From: Apostichopus japonicus
Taxonomy: Eukaryota; Echinodermata; Holothuroidea; Aspidochirotida; Stichopodidae
DNA: 64,000 nt
NCBI RefSeq assembly: GCF_037975245.1
Contig: NC_092580.1
Span: 17,806,001-17,870,000, forward strand
Direction of reading: 5' to 3'
A program made the translations under genes and the position numbers. Under the pieces are notes generated by a model, which saw only the letters and a list, made by a program, of their open reading frames with translations, was not told the DNA's origin and made no database searches. Within the stretch, counting starts at the first letter, position 1; every line of letters begins with the position of its first letter. Positions 39,298-51,065 of the stretch are shown here, piece by piece.

Positions 39298-42200
39298 CTA
39301 AAAAATAGAACATATATTTTTTGTTATGAACCAATGGGAATCATAAATACATTTTATTGATCAGGCTATGATAAGTATATTTTTGTGAATACTATACAAT
39401 CATAAACCCCAAAATGTTTAGTGGTTCCAATGCCATAAAATATTAAAGAGTGTTATCATTAGCCTTTTTGCAAAGTTTTCAATACTGTAAGCTAATATGC
39501 ATGATATTGCTAATGAAACCAATAGGTCCACACGACACCTATACAACATGATGCATCTGCCTGTCAAGACTGGCAAGCTGTCACATGTTTACACACAACA
39601 GTGAGGTAGTCAATTCAAGTCAAGCACATTCACCAGACAACTCTTAAGACATAACAAGCAACATAATGTACGAGGAATAAGATTAATCCAACTTGGGACT
39701 GTTAAGATAACATTGTTAAAAGTTTTTCAGTGTTTGACCCCTATTGGCCTCATATGAGCTTTGACCACTTTCAAAATCAATAGGAATCATCTACTCAATA
39801 TGGCTAACAAATGTACCAAGTAAGATATTAATCCAACTTGGGACTGCTGAGATAACGTGGTTACAAGCTTGGCGTCACACACACACATGACACACACACA
39901 CAGGTGTACATTACATTCAGTCAGAGGACTTCATTTAAATTACCTTTATCCTAACCTCATAGACCCTCACATTGACAAAACCCTAACCTTTGTTTGTCTT
40001 CCAAGGACTTCAAATTCCTTTGTTCAAGTCCTCGGACGTTATGACCCTACATGTCCATACACACACACACATTCATGCATACAGGTGGGTTTTACACTAT
40101 GTCTGAGGACTCCATTGTAATTTGCTTTGTCCGCGCCCTAACCTGACAATACCCTAACCATTGTTCGAACGTCCTAAGACCTTTTGTTTCTATTGAATTT
40201 GTCTTCCGAGGACTTGGAATTCCTTTGTTCAAGTCCTCGGACCTGCTGCAAAACACGTCCACACACGCCAACATAAAATGAACATAAAATGTTTTAATAT
40301 ATATATTATATAAAAATATTTCAAATTCTGATGAAAATATACAGGTATATCATGCTTGATGTATGACAAATGACACTCTGGCTATTTTGTGGTATAGATC
40401 ATCCGTATTGATTATTCTGTTGTCATGAGTATTAAAGGCATGGGTATAATATGTAATAATAAGTATTTGTATGAATCAATAAGTAATTAATATCATAAGT
40501 ATTTCCAAGTTGGCAATATAAAAGCCATCAGACAGTCTGTTTATACAAATTTCTCATAAAAAGCTATTGCAACACATCATTGTTTTAAACCTTGCATTTC
40601 ATATAATTTTGAATATGAATGTATTTGACCAGAAAACCAAAAGATTTAGTGGTTCCAATGCCATTGGTGAAATTTTATTAGTTATCTGACATACCTGAAC
40701 ATTGGAGACAGGTGAGGAATTCCATTGTCATGTGCCAATGAACATCTCATCATCTATCACCATACCAAGGATGAAGCTGATCAGACATACATTCGCAAAG
40801 ATATTGACATTTTAGCCCGCCCGCTAACAATTATTCATGTCATAGACAACTACTGTACAGGGCATATCTTGGGACATCTACCAGTTCAAGTTGACATAAA
40901 TTCAATATACTTCTTTTATGTTTACAGGCCATTCTGATAAATTTAGCATTAATAATGCATTCATGAATATTAATGAGGATCTCTCATCAATGATCATCTA
41001 ACATCACACGACAAAGTATGAAGTAAATTGGACATGCAATTGCAAAATACTGACATTTTAAGAATTTGACTGTCCTGCCACTCATTAATATTCATGTCAA
41101 GGAAAACAAAAAAATAGGGCACATCTAATCATGGAGCATCTAACAATTCAATATGACAGTAGTTCATCATATTGTTTCTACAATTCCATGTTTACAAACT
41201 ACTTTGAGGGATTAAGCATTTAGCCCCACCCACTCACGAATATTAATATATAATACAAACATACCGACAGGGTTGCAGAGGTTACTCGGCCTTTGGCATT
41301 GCAACCAAAAATGTAGTCTGCACATGTAGCGAGCTTGAATTTTCAGACCAAAATAACTGAGCCTTACGATATGTTGGAAGTGTCATAATTAGAGGTAATT
41401 AATTACCCAAATCTGTGAAGAAGCTGGATATAAAGCTGACAGTCCTCCGATACCCTTCAGACTCTGCAGGTCTGTCAAGCTTTTGCAAAGCTTCTTGCAC
41501 CATGATCTTCAAATCCTTGGCCAAGATAGGTCTGATAGCCAAGAGATCTGCAAAGGCTTCTAGATCAACCATGTGGAGCTCTGGAATGCAATCCAAGAGA
41601 CCCTTCTGCATGGCATCGATGGCATCCCTCCTTATCCCAATGGTATAATGGAACATGAGACAAAGAGCTATTTCATGTTTGTTTTCTATACCTGTACAAA
41701 ACAATAGACAACTAATTAACTTATCAGCCTGTAATTGTGTACAATCTCATCTAACATAACCATGGTAGTCAGTGGCCCAATAAGGTCATTTTTTGAGTGG
41801 TGGGGATTTCTTTCTGATTTTTTATACATAATGTCTCTGGTGTACAGCTGACTTGCCCACTGTATTTTGGGGGGGGGGGGGTGGCAGTCATAATTAGCCC
41901 TGACCTACATTTTTAAAACTAGTGATAGTCATGCATGTACACTGTCTCTGTCATGAAAACCATAAACAGGACCTAACTTTGAAAATACAGGCTTCAATAA
42001 AATTCATAACATGTCAATTTCCTGGAACATATCTATGGACATATATTTCTGTCAAAACCACTGGATGTTCCAAGCTACACAACTTATACAAGGTCCTCCT
42101 TTGCATTACTTTGTGCTTTGTGCTTTTAAGCTCTTCCAATTACTTCATCAACTAAACCACTCTTTCATTGAATGATATTGCCCATGTATGCCAATCTAAA

Positions 42201-45200
42201 ATTGGTACACTCACCTTCATTGCCTTTGCAGCTGGCCACCCACAGCTGTCAAGCCAGTGTGTTGGCTTGCTCTCATCAGACAACAGTTGCTGAAACATGT
42301 CCTCATCTGTCTCTTCCAATAGCTTTAAGGACAGGAAAAAAACAAATTAGGAAAAATGCATTAATATATTTTATCATATGAAATAGTCGAGAGCAAAATC
42401 ATTTTGGTTAGGTATGTGGCCACTTTTGTGATGTCATCAGCTCACTTGCTGTGGAAAAGTCTTTGTTATTCATACCAATTTGAAATGGTATGCCAAAGTT
42501 TGTAACATTTTTATTACAAATGTATTTTACAACAGTTGTTACTTGGATATTCTATTTCCATGGATAATTTAAAATCATTAAATTAAGAAAAACGAAAGCT
42601 TGTGGATTCAATGTGCAATTGTGATGTCACAGATATTGCCTGATTCTGAATAATCATTACAAAGTTGAACATCAGTTTTCCTCTGGAATATTCTTTTAAC
42701 TATCATCTGACAAATCATGCACACATAATAATTTGTTTTGGTGTATCAGCACATAAATGATCTCCAGCCATCCGAACCTATATGCATTCTACGTCACTGA
42801 CTAGACACAAATTGGCTACATATAGTTGGAAAAGCAATAACTAAAGAATCACCATTCATGACACACTTTATACATGTTGAGAGTACAATAAACCTTTGTT
42901 TTGGTGCAATTGTATAACACTTATTACAAGTTAGAAATGAAGCTTACAAACCTTGTTTACACATTTTTTTTTTGAGGGGGGATTATAAGCATGGACTGCT
43001 AATTGTCACTAATTAATACTACACTACACTAATTAAATGTTCATTTTAAAAATAGCCAGTTAATGCAAAGTTTAACTACAAAATGGGGAATTCAACAATT
43101 TAGGACCTTTTGACCAATAATTGACTGATTTAACAAGAATGATCACAATGGCAAGGAATTTGAAGGTCATATGGATGTCACCAGCAGTCATTTTAGGTCA
43201 AATTACCAAACATTGTGCAATCCACATGAAATTTGGTAAATATATAATCAACATTTGGTTCCAAATTTTTTTTCCTACATGTATTACTCTCATTACCTCT
43301 GTTATGAAATCTTGGAGGCTCAAGTCGATGTCATTTTTATGCAGCTGTGCATAAATTTCTTCCTGTGTCTTCTTTAGTATGACTGCAATCACTGCCTTAT
43401 GTAAGGGAATTTCTACTGACACTTCATTCAGAAGTGCAGTGCCAATCGCATTCCCCAACACCTGGTACATCCCTGAGAATGTGTGGAATTGATTGTTTGA
43501 AGGAAGCAGTTTTCCTGTAGGCGTTGATATAACTAGGTTTTTTTCCGGTGACTGGACCTCTTGAAAGAAGATACAAAAATGTTCACGGATAAGTCCTCCA
43601 GCATCAATGCCTTCTTCTCCTTCAAAGTGCAGTCTGATGGATCCACTCTTAGCATCAAACCTGCAATTCTTGAAGAAGGCAATGTTGTCATTAAATAGTT
43701 CATCTCAATGAACATACAGGTTGTTTGTAGGTTTGTTGTTGAAGTGAATGAGGGATATGAAGTCTTGTATCAGTGAAGCTGGATTCTTCAGTTTCCTACT
43801 TTGCTGGGAAGGATCATCCCCTGACGATGGCAGGACCTGACAGACTGACTGACTGACAGAACTGACTGATGGAGACAGAGTGGCTGAAATTAAAAATAAA
43901 AAGCTGAAAACTCAATATGATGTAGTTATGGCCCAGTTCCACTGAATGAGGGGTGGCGCCAGGATTTTCCCGAAGAGGGGGCCCGAGTTCCCCGGCGTGG
44001 GTGCCAAATTCCTCAACAAAACGTGTTATTGTACACATTGTATACGGTAAAGCATAAAGCCCCTATTTTTTCCGAGACGGGGGGGCACTCCGCTGCAGGG
44101 AGGGGCCTGTGCCCCCGATGGGCACCGCCCCTGCTGGATGACACTTTAACCCTGACCCATCCATATACACTGGTTGGATGCCTGACCATTCTAGCAATGA
44201 AGTAATTAATTATTTGATCAGATTATATTTATGATTAAGAAAATATCCAAAAGCATAAAACAAATCCTCCTAATTAATAAAGATGATCCCCAGTCCAATG
44301 AGTCCATTCTGCACTAGCTCAAGGGTTAGAGTATGTAAACTTCTAGTGGACATGATACAAAAATATATCCCTAACCAGATATGTGGCAAGGATATGGAAT
44401 TTTATGAATTTGATTTTGAAGCCACATATACTCATCAGAGTGCAGAGTCATATGTGGATTTGTGCAAAAATTGAGAGAAAGAAAAAGCATATATATTATC
44501 AGAAGTAGCTGTTTTCAAATTGATACATTGCATGCACGCATACCTTCACATATCTCACAGTAATCTGTGTTAGATGAGTTAAGAAAGGTACACTGCGGGC
44601 AAGCTCTTGCTGTTGGAGGGGCACATTGTGCTGTGGATACTGATGATGTCAATGCTGATGTCCTTTGAGGGGCAGTGGACCCCAAAGCAGATCTAGATGA
44701 TGAGGATGCATGTGCTAATGATGGTGGTGATGATGATGTTGATGGTCCTAAGAACGGGTCTGGCATGTCATTATCTTCCTCATCCTATGGATCAAGGAGC
44801 ACCAGATATAAAACCAAAAGCAATCTTGGATTAAAATCTAGGACAACCCAACCCAACCTAAGAACAGTCAAATATTCAGTGCTTCTGCAGTGATTGACCA
44901 GTGTCTGCAATAAATTTAACTAATATCTCAGACCCTAGTCCGGACTGGAGTCCGGTTTTGAAGGGCTCTTACTCGGACCACAAGAACTCGAACCTCCCGG
45001 ACTTGACAATTTTTGTCCGATTCCAGAATGAGTGCAGCAATATTTGACCTACAGATATATTTCCATTTACTCTGCTCCGAAAATACATTATATTAAAACT
45101 TCAAAATAACTCTGTGATGATCGACTGCCGTCCGTCTCGCATATACATTTGTTGCGCATCAAAACTATATGGTGGAGGGGCTAGATATTATTCCAATATG

Positions 45201-48200
45201 CACTTATGCAGTGTATATATATTGTGTGGTGTAAGCCAATCAAGCTACGTACATACGTACATCAGTACCAGGCATGCATGTGCATGATGTTTGACCTCAT
45301 GATAAAGTTTGGGCTGCTCTGATCCTACATACATGTATACCTACTTATATGTATATATAATTCATGTCACATTGCATTCAGCATCAACCGGGCCAGTGGC
45401 GGCAGAACTGAGGGGGGAAGGAGGGGGACTTGGGGGGCTCATCACCTCAACGAAAAATGTAAGGGGGCTAAAGGTATATTTAGCCCCCCAATATTTGTCA
45501 TGTGTATATATTTACATGTCACTTGTGCCGTGTTTACAGCACCCCAATCGGAGGAAACATTGCAAATTATCAGCGCACTTTGTGTGCAGTTATATATTAC
45601 TTTCAGCTGGTATTGTTTTCGGATGTAATTTGTGCAAAATGTGTTGTTTTTAGCACCAATCACTGTAGGGGTGGAAGTCAGAGGGGGCCACAGCCCCGTC
45701 GGGAGGTGTAGCAAAGACAAAAGGCTAATTTGGATACCTCTCCCATTCACTTCATGATTAACGTCACCGAATCCTCTATCAAGGTAGTATCTGTAGATGT
45801 ATAGGCCCTACAGGTGGACTGCATGCGAGACTGAAATGATCAGTCATGAATGTGACCCTAATATTATGTCATCGAAAACTCGGTATCCGATAGGTGTCAT
45901 GGGCCCCGAAGTTGGTCCAGCTTCCCTAAGACCAAAATGTATTGCATCAGGCTACCGTCATCGACGTTTCCCATTTTGTCTCATGTCTGTAAATATATAC
46001 ATATAATTTCCCCCGAAAAAAAAGAAGTGTTTTACTTTTTGGCCAGTAATAATTTATAGGCCTAATATACATGATGCCACACCTATTTTGTTAAACAATG
46101 TGGCCAGGTAAAACTATAATGTAAATTTCTAACCACCCCCTCCAATGCCCAAACCCCCCCCCCCCCCATACTATGAATATGAGATTTCAAAATATAACCA
46201 TTTGACATATGTAGGTAGGGAATACAGTTATCTATCTATATATAAATTTTGTCAAATTTAGCCAATTGACGACTAGCCAAAATGGTCACTTATTATGCTT
46301 AGTAAGCATACTACATAGCTAAGTCTAGATCTATGCCAAGTTTAGGTTTCAAATGTTAGGTATGTAATTTCTGTGATAAAATCATGCCTATCTGTTTAAA
46401 TATACTTAATAATATATTTTTAATGTAGTTTATGACTAGTTGTAGGCTCTGATGTTCTTGCACATTGTCATAATGAGCAATTTGTAATGCTGGTTGTTAC
46501 AAAATGATTGTAATACAGCACCTTCCCATGATGCTCTATTACACATTGTGGGTTTCTCGGGAGGTTAAAGTATAGTGAAACATCAGGTACATGACATTTG
46601 ACATATTTCCTTAATTAAGCAATGTGACTAATGAAAATGTCTCTATTTTTGTCATTTTGTTTAATAAATATTTTTTTAATATTTTGCTATTTCATATTGG
46701 GGGATAGCTGACTATCCCATGATATAACAGCACCTATCCCATGCAAATTAACTTCCACGGCTAACTTAATTCCCAATTGCCCCTAAAATATGAAAGGAAA
46801 TATACATACCGAGGTATCTACAGATATCCTTCTCTCTGGGCGCAGGTACATGGTTTTCTGAGCAAAAATGTCACAAACCTTGGCTCCAGACATTTTTTCT
46901 CCTTGTGCTAATCTTGGAACTACCAAGGTTTGCCCCTCAGGCTTTAGAATCTGAAAACTTTGAGACAAAATCCGGAATGTAAATATGCAAAAGTGGTTCT
47001 GATGCTATTATAATAAACTAACATATTGATCTAGACTTGTAATTATCAAAATGAGTTATTTCCGTGGGGATTGGGAAGTTAGAAGATATAGCTTCCCATC
47101 GACTGGTACAAAATTTGGTAAACAGTGTTTTAAAATGAATGTAAAATGAATGGGTGTCAAAATAACTGCCACTCCAGAAAAATCAACCGCCACTCACACA
47201 TTCCTTGCCTATAACCCTGCATATTTCATATAATTTACCTCATGGAAGATCCATCATTCAGTCTATCAGCAAAAGCATCTTGCAGCCTCCTTGTTACTTC
47301 TTCAGATTGCCATGACTTGCGGTAAAAGAACTTATCAATAATGCATCCTTTTTTATGCAGCCTTGCTCTGTTCTGTCCTCTAATTGTTGAGGATCTGTAG
47401 AGTAGAATATGTATGTACGTACATAACCTATATGTATATGCACCGGGGAGAAAAATCGGACCAAGATACCCTGGACCATATACCCGTCGGTAACCGACAA
47501 AATAATCCAAACGTATTAATTTGGCTAATTTTAGCCACGGTGTATATAGGCTAGCAGATTTATGCATGCATCACAAAATGGTCAATTTATACGCTACTTA
47601 TAAGTAACTATTTGTGTCTAAGGCACTAACGTTAGGCATGCCAGTGTTCTCCACAGATATACAAGAACATTTTGCAAAAAATACCTCCTAGCTAGATCAC
47701 GGGAAATGACACTTAATTCCCAGGCCTTGCTTCGAAACCTTTTTTATTTAGAAATCTCATGTGTACATCGTGCAAGGCATCATGTAGATACCGTAGGCAT
47801 ACATACTAGTGCACCATATACAGTTTACTATTACATTATTTGTGTATTGTATCTGTAACATTAAGTTAGTTTATGGACAAACATCGCGGAATTGGATACC
47901 GTTTAAACATTAAACGAACGTTCATTTGTACCGTTTAAACGGATAGAAAATTAAACAGAAATTGACAGTCCTAATACATGAGAGATCATTTCTCTTCTTA
48001 GCAAATCAACAGAAACTCAGTGGAATGATGAAAATTTGGTACTTAGGAAAAAAATGTGCAATAACTGATAACAAACATCTTATTAAACATTCTGGAACAT
48101 TTCAAATTTTCAGGGGGCAGATTATTTTTGGGGGCATGATTTTTTTAGGGGCCGTAACTATTTCTGTGAGTGGCAATTTTCACTTGGGTGGGCCGCCCCC

Positions 48201-50921
48201 TAAAACCCCTCGTGGAGAACACTGCATGCATATAATTGCTATAATAAAACCAAAAGGTTTTGTGATTCCTTGCTTGAATTGAAAATTCTGATGATGAAAT
48301 TGCTTTTAACTCCTTTCTGTCCAAATTATATATTTTAGGTTTCCCCTACTCTGAGAAACCTACATACAACAATGATATGGGTGACCTACATACCAACTAT
48401 GAGTTTCATCCATGTTTCCCCTATAGAGTTAGCCTGATTACAAGGTTTTCAGCAATTGAACTGTGTTGACATCCTATGAAATCAACATGGTTCGTCTACT
48501 CAATATGGGTGACCTACATAACTACTATGAGTTTCATAAAGTTTCCCATATAGAGTTAGCCCGATTACAAGGTTTTCAGCAATTGACCCGTGCTTACCTC
48601 AAGTGACCTTTAACCTCTTATAAAATCAATAGGATTCATCTCCCCAATATGGGTGACCTACATACTAACTACGAGTTTCATCCAGGTTTCCTCTACTGAG
48701 CTAGCCCGATTACAAGGTTTTCAGCAAATTACCCATGTTAACCTCAAATGACCTTTGAACTCTTATAAATCCATAGGGTTCACCTACTCTACTAATATGG
48801 GTAACATTTGTACCAAGCGTAAGAATAATCCCACTTGGGACTGCTAAGATAACCTGGTTACAAGCTTGGCATCACACACACACATGACTCACACAGGTGT
48901 ACATTACATTCAGTGCGAGGACTTCATTGAAATTTCCTTTATCCTAACCGAATAGACCGTAAAATTGACAATACCCTAACCTTTGTCTTCTGATGACTTG
49001 AAAGTTGAAAATCACAAATGTGTATTTCTTCTAAGAACTTCCTTTGTTCAAGTCCTCGGACATTATTACCCTACATGTACGCACATACCAACATGATTGC
49101 ATAGATTCACTGTGGCCAAGGCAAGTATGTCGCCCACTTTTTGAATTGTCAGAGTCATGTTTTGTAGGGTCTGATATATGTGATGATTATCTAAGTATTT
49201 GCCAAGGTTGTTAAATTGATCTTGGAAATGTAAATATTTCTGAATAATACTGCCAAATTAATGTGCAAGGACTTGGAAAAAATCCCCACCCCCCACCCCC
49301 TCCACTGTGGGCCCTGATGTAGTCTGCCTGTGTCACTATCAAAAATAAATCATACCATGTTTAAAACCCTTATGAAAAATTGAGCACTCAGGAATTTACA
49401 TAATAATCTATAATAATTTGTTACTTAGGCATATGTGCACAGTGAAATTTAGTGTGATTCAACATTGAAGGAAGGTCAAACTTACTCATTTGGGGTCAAA
49501 AGGAGGACAACATCAATAGCTTTCCCAGCTGATGCCTGTTGCGTATATGGGCGATACCTTTGATTAGTCCCTCTGCTAGATGATCCTCTCCTAGCCGGAG
49601 CCTGCCCATGTCCTTGCCCTCGACCACCAAAACGGAACAGGTTCCGCATTTCCTCATGGGCAGTCTGAAACATATTCCTACAATGAATGTCAAAAGAGCA
49701 TTATGTAAATTAAAAAAACTATGAAAGGTATTTCATGTGTCACTTAATTGTCAACAATGTTTTTTTGTAGTTAACCATTTGGGGAAATAATTTCTTTTCC
49801 ATTTTCATTTGCAAGATTACTGCCTAGCATGTAATTATGTCATTTGTGAAACCTGATAAGATAATGTCTCTTTCTGATAACTGTCTTGTCACATATTATA
49901 TTAATGAGTGTAGAATATATTGAATTATATTATATATAATATTTTGAATTCATAACCCTTATTAAGTATCTTCCTGATCGATTTAGCATTTTTCTCACAA
50001 ACTGTTTCAAAGTTATGTTGACCCACATGCATAGTGCATGTAGATTCAGCCCTACATGAATTTGGTATCAGTTATATTCTTGTACAGGTCAAAATTTGTC
50101 CTGTGCATACATGCACATTTTGTGTCTACATGCGTGCATCATGCACAGAGGTGAAGACCTACATGTACCATTTGCCCACATGTAAACGATGAAATACAAA
50201 ACAAGGAAACAAAATTGCATCCATGGCTTTCTCTTTCAGGGTACAAATACAATCGTCCTAAAGTGTGAAAGTCTATTAAAGTTTAATCTAAAAAAAATAA
50301 TAATGTAAGTATAATAACTTTGATACAATTTAAGTAACATTTCATTTTCTTCTTGGCCTTTTAAAATTTATTTTCATTTAATAATGAGTCTGATGGCTTG
50401 GTCATAAATTGGGACCCTGATTCAGTTTTGCTTTCCTATTTTGAGAAGAATTTTCTTGAAAAGCTGATTTTTTTGGCCTATCCTAAATGTGATTTTGTGC
50501 TTCCGCCTCTACAAAGACCTAGGGCCCTGTAGGGGCCTAGCCTAGGCCTAACTTAGTAATTACAGTATGTTACACAAACCTTAATCATACTAGTTATATG
50601 AAGGTTTGTGTAATGTACGGTAATTAGGTCATGGACTAGCACTAGCATAGGCTAACTGGTTAGGCTATATATCACTTTACCATAGCTAGCCTAGGCTTAT
50701 AGGGCTAGGCCTAGCCTAGGGGCCCCTAAGACAAGTTAGTACTAACACTGCAGTTGGGCTAACTCTCCAGTACAGTTATGCAATTTGTTAGGCTAAGCCT
50801 ACCTGTTAGTGTTTGTTGGACGCTCTCGATCTCCCACCACTCTCATTACTTGTCTTGCGACAGGCTCAGCAAGCCTATTTACTAAGGAAGAAAACTCGCT
50901 TTCCGTAAAGTTATTCGACAT
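39065..50921 (-). CDS. HECT E3 ubiquitin ligase, G2E3-like, nine exons, possibly inactivated
   Basis: Exons on minus: 50921-50803 (ATG), 49677-49486, 47394-47239, 46957-46810, 44784-44544, 43883-43297, 42322-42215, 41691-41407 and 39297-39065 (stop 39067-39065), about 690 residues. Splice phases agree at every junction except 42215/41691. The N-terminus has AHEEMRNLFRFGGRGQGH, then FQILKPEGQTLVVP and MYLRPERRIS as in G2/M-specific-E3-like proteins; a RanBP2 zinc finger (CPQCT...CEIC); and a HECT domain with FEGEEGIDAGGLIREHF, ALLNEVSVEIPL and the C-lobe LRPEEVSPIANTCQCSIMFP, where TC is the expected thioester Cys. It would ubiquitylate proteins in cytosol or nucleus. Defects: TGA at 43707-43705 (one change from CGA) before the HECT core, and the phase mismatch. 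It starts just inside the right arm of the giant element, facing the integrase gene. Confidence 0.8.
39710..40265 (+). repeat. Dispersed repeat with CACACA and CAAGTCCTCGGAC words, copy 1
   Basis: Shares TAATCCAACTTGGGACTGCT, ACAAGCTTGGCGTCACACAC, GGTGTACATTACATTCAGT, ACCCTAACCTTTG and TTCAAGTCCTCGGAC with 48781-49090, and repeats part of itself from about 40040 to 40250. It lies in the last HECT intron. Confidence 0.8.
41407..41691 (-). CDS. HECT exon 8: N-lobe part
   Basis: ENKHEIALCLMFHYTIGIRR, then AMQKGLLDCIPELHM and LLAIRPILAKDLK: helices of the HECT N-lobe that link to the C-lobe. Acceptor TTTTGTACAG at 41692. The exon needs one leftover base from the previous exon, but exon 7 ends in phase 0, so a 3n+1 exon is missing, another donor is used, or there is a frameshift. 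Confidence 0.8.
42215..42322 (-). CDS. HECT exon 7
   Basis: 108 bp, phase 0 to 0: LLEETDEDMFQQLLSDESK then HWLDSCGWPAAKAMK, between CCTTAAAG acceptor and GTGAGT donor. The position and the CGW pattern fit the HECT N-lobe of G2E3-like ligases. Confidence 0.7.
42415..42665 (-). repeat. Dispersed repeat, copy 2 (inverted)
   Basis: Reverse complement of the unit at 21480-21735, with many shared words and small gaps. Located in a HECT intron. Confidence 0.75.
43297..43883 (-). CDS. HECT exon 6 with in-frame TGA
   Basis: 587 bp. Begins with a Ser/Gln-rich linker, then KLKNPASLIQDFISLIHF, LYVH-stop-DELFNDNIAFFKNCRFD, the HECT entry GEEGIDAGGLIREHFCIFF, SPEKNLVIS and GMYQVLGNAIGTALLNEVSV. The TGA at 43707-43705 is in the reading frame and replaces what is most simply Arg (CGA); the frame is sound on both sides. 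It could be an allele, an assembly error or a true lesion. Confidence 0.82.
43950..44132. mobile_element. Short hAT-like MITE in HECT intron
   Basis: Ends AGGGGTGGCGCC and GGCACCGCCCCT form inverted repeats; GC-rich borders with GGGGG runs. Flanks ACTGAATG and GCTGGATG could be an 8 bp duplication with two mismatches. Confidence 0.5.
44544..44784 (-). CDS. HECT gene exon 5: RanBP2-type zinc finger
   Basis: After TTGATCCATAG, a Ser/Pro-rich linker (GPSTSSSPPSLAHASSSSR) leads to ACPQCTFLNSSNTDYCEIC. Spacing C-X2-C-X10-C-X2-C plus the central Asn is the RanBP2 finger, which in many E3 regulators binds ubiquitin or RNA. Donor GTATGC; the exon ends in phase 1 and matches exon 6. Confidence 0.85.
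44785..46809 (-). other. Intron 4 of HECT gene
   Basis: Contains CAGTGGCGGCAGAACTGAGG at 45394, which looks like a hAT-type end without a visible partner, G- and C-runs near 46150, and AT-rich sequence. No exon recognised. Confidence 0.45.
46810..46957 (-). CDS. HECT gene exon 4
   Basis: FQILKPEGQTLVVPRLAQG, then GAKVCDIFAQKTMYLRPERR: the second half of the N-terminal G2E3-like module (an FxIL...YLRPxxRxIS pattern). Acceptor CTCAAAG, donor GTATGT; both phases fit the neighbours. Confidence 0.75.
47239..47394 (-). CDS. HECT gene exon 3
   Basis: After TCTACAG: TIRGQNRARLHKKGCIIDKF, then WQSEEVTRRLQDAFADRLND. It is the first half of the same N-terminal module (KxxL...F...L...AFxxxxD). Donor GTAAAT. 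Phase-consistent with exons 2 and 4. Confidence 0.7.
47642..48224. mobile_element. MITE with CAGTGTTCTCCA ends
   Basis: Starts CAGTGTTCTCCACAGA and ends in TGGAGAACACTG, a 12-bp perfect inverted repeat. CATGC stands directly before and after (47637-47641, 48225-48229), a possible short duplication. The right end is related to the fragment at 14245. No coding capacity. Confidence 0.65.
48320..49100 (+). repeat. Tandem 130-150 bp units joined to dispersed repeat, copy 2
   Basis: AATATGGGTGACCTACATA recurs at about 48375, 48503, 48647 and 48795, with GATTACAAGGTTTTCAGCAA between, giving 3.5 imperfect units; the last runs into a copy of the repeat at 39710-40265. In intron 2 of the HECT gene. 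Confidence 0.85.
49486..49677 (-). CDS. HECT gene exon 2
   Basis: RNMFQTAHEEMRNLFRFG is followed by a Gly/Arg-rich stretch (GRGQGHGQAPARRGSSSRG) and AIDVVLLLTPNE. The HEEMRxLF pattern is typical of the N-terminus of these G2E3-like proteins. Splice sites TTGTAG and GTAAGT. The RG-rich part may bind nucleic acid (inference). Confidence 0.75.
49678..50802 (-). other. Intron 1 of HECT gene
   Basis: AT-rich, with CTAGGCCTA-type words near 50525-50550 and 50695-50720 and a 26-bp hairpin at 50557-50626. No exon recognised. Confidence 0.5.
50557..50626. repeat. Imperfect 26-bp hairpin
   Basis: Arms 50557-50582 and 50601-50626 pair with about 23 of 26 positions (TTACACAAACCTT with AAGGTTTGTGTAA is perfect), loop 18 nt. 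CCTAGGCCTA words further out could extend the fold. It may be a MITE remnant or a miRNA-like hairpin; no evidence for either beyond the fold. Confidence 0.6.
50803..50921 (-). CDS. HECT gene exon 1 with start codon
   Basis: ATG at 50921 begins MSNNFTESEFSSLVNRLAEP, then VARQVMRVVGDRERPTNTN, with donor CAGGTAGGC in phase 2 that matches exon 2. The start was chosen because it is the first ATG downstream of the right-arm TATA box once the LINE is removed and the frame upstream gives no better start. Confidence 0.7.
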
Positions 50922-51065
50922 GTTGCAAGCACTGAGTGTTATAGGTCAGTGGTTGAAAGGTTCGATAGTATATTGCGGACAGATATAAACGTAGCTTTTG
51001 CCCTATTCTTCTATTGCAGTACAGTGTAGGTATATACTGAAGCACTAGTATAGTACTATACTAGT

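Noticed and set aside
45394-45720. hAT-type MITE starting CAGTGGCGGCAGAACTG
   Set aside because: Only one end is visible; no matching inverted end or duplication was found.
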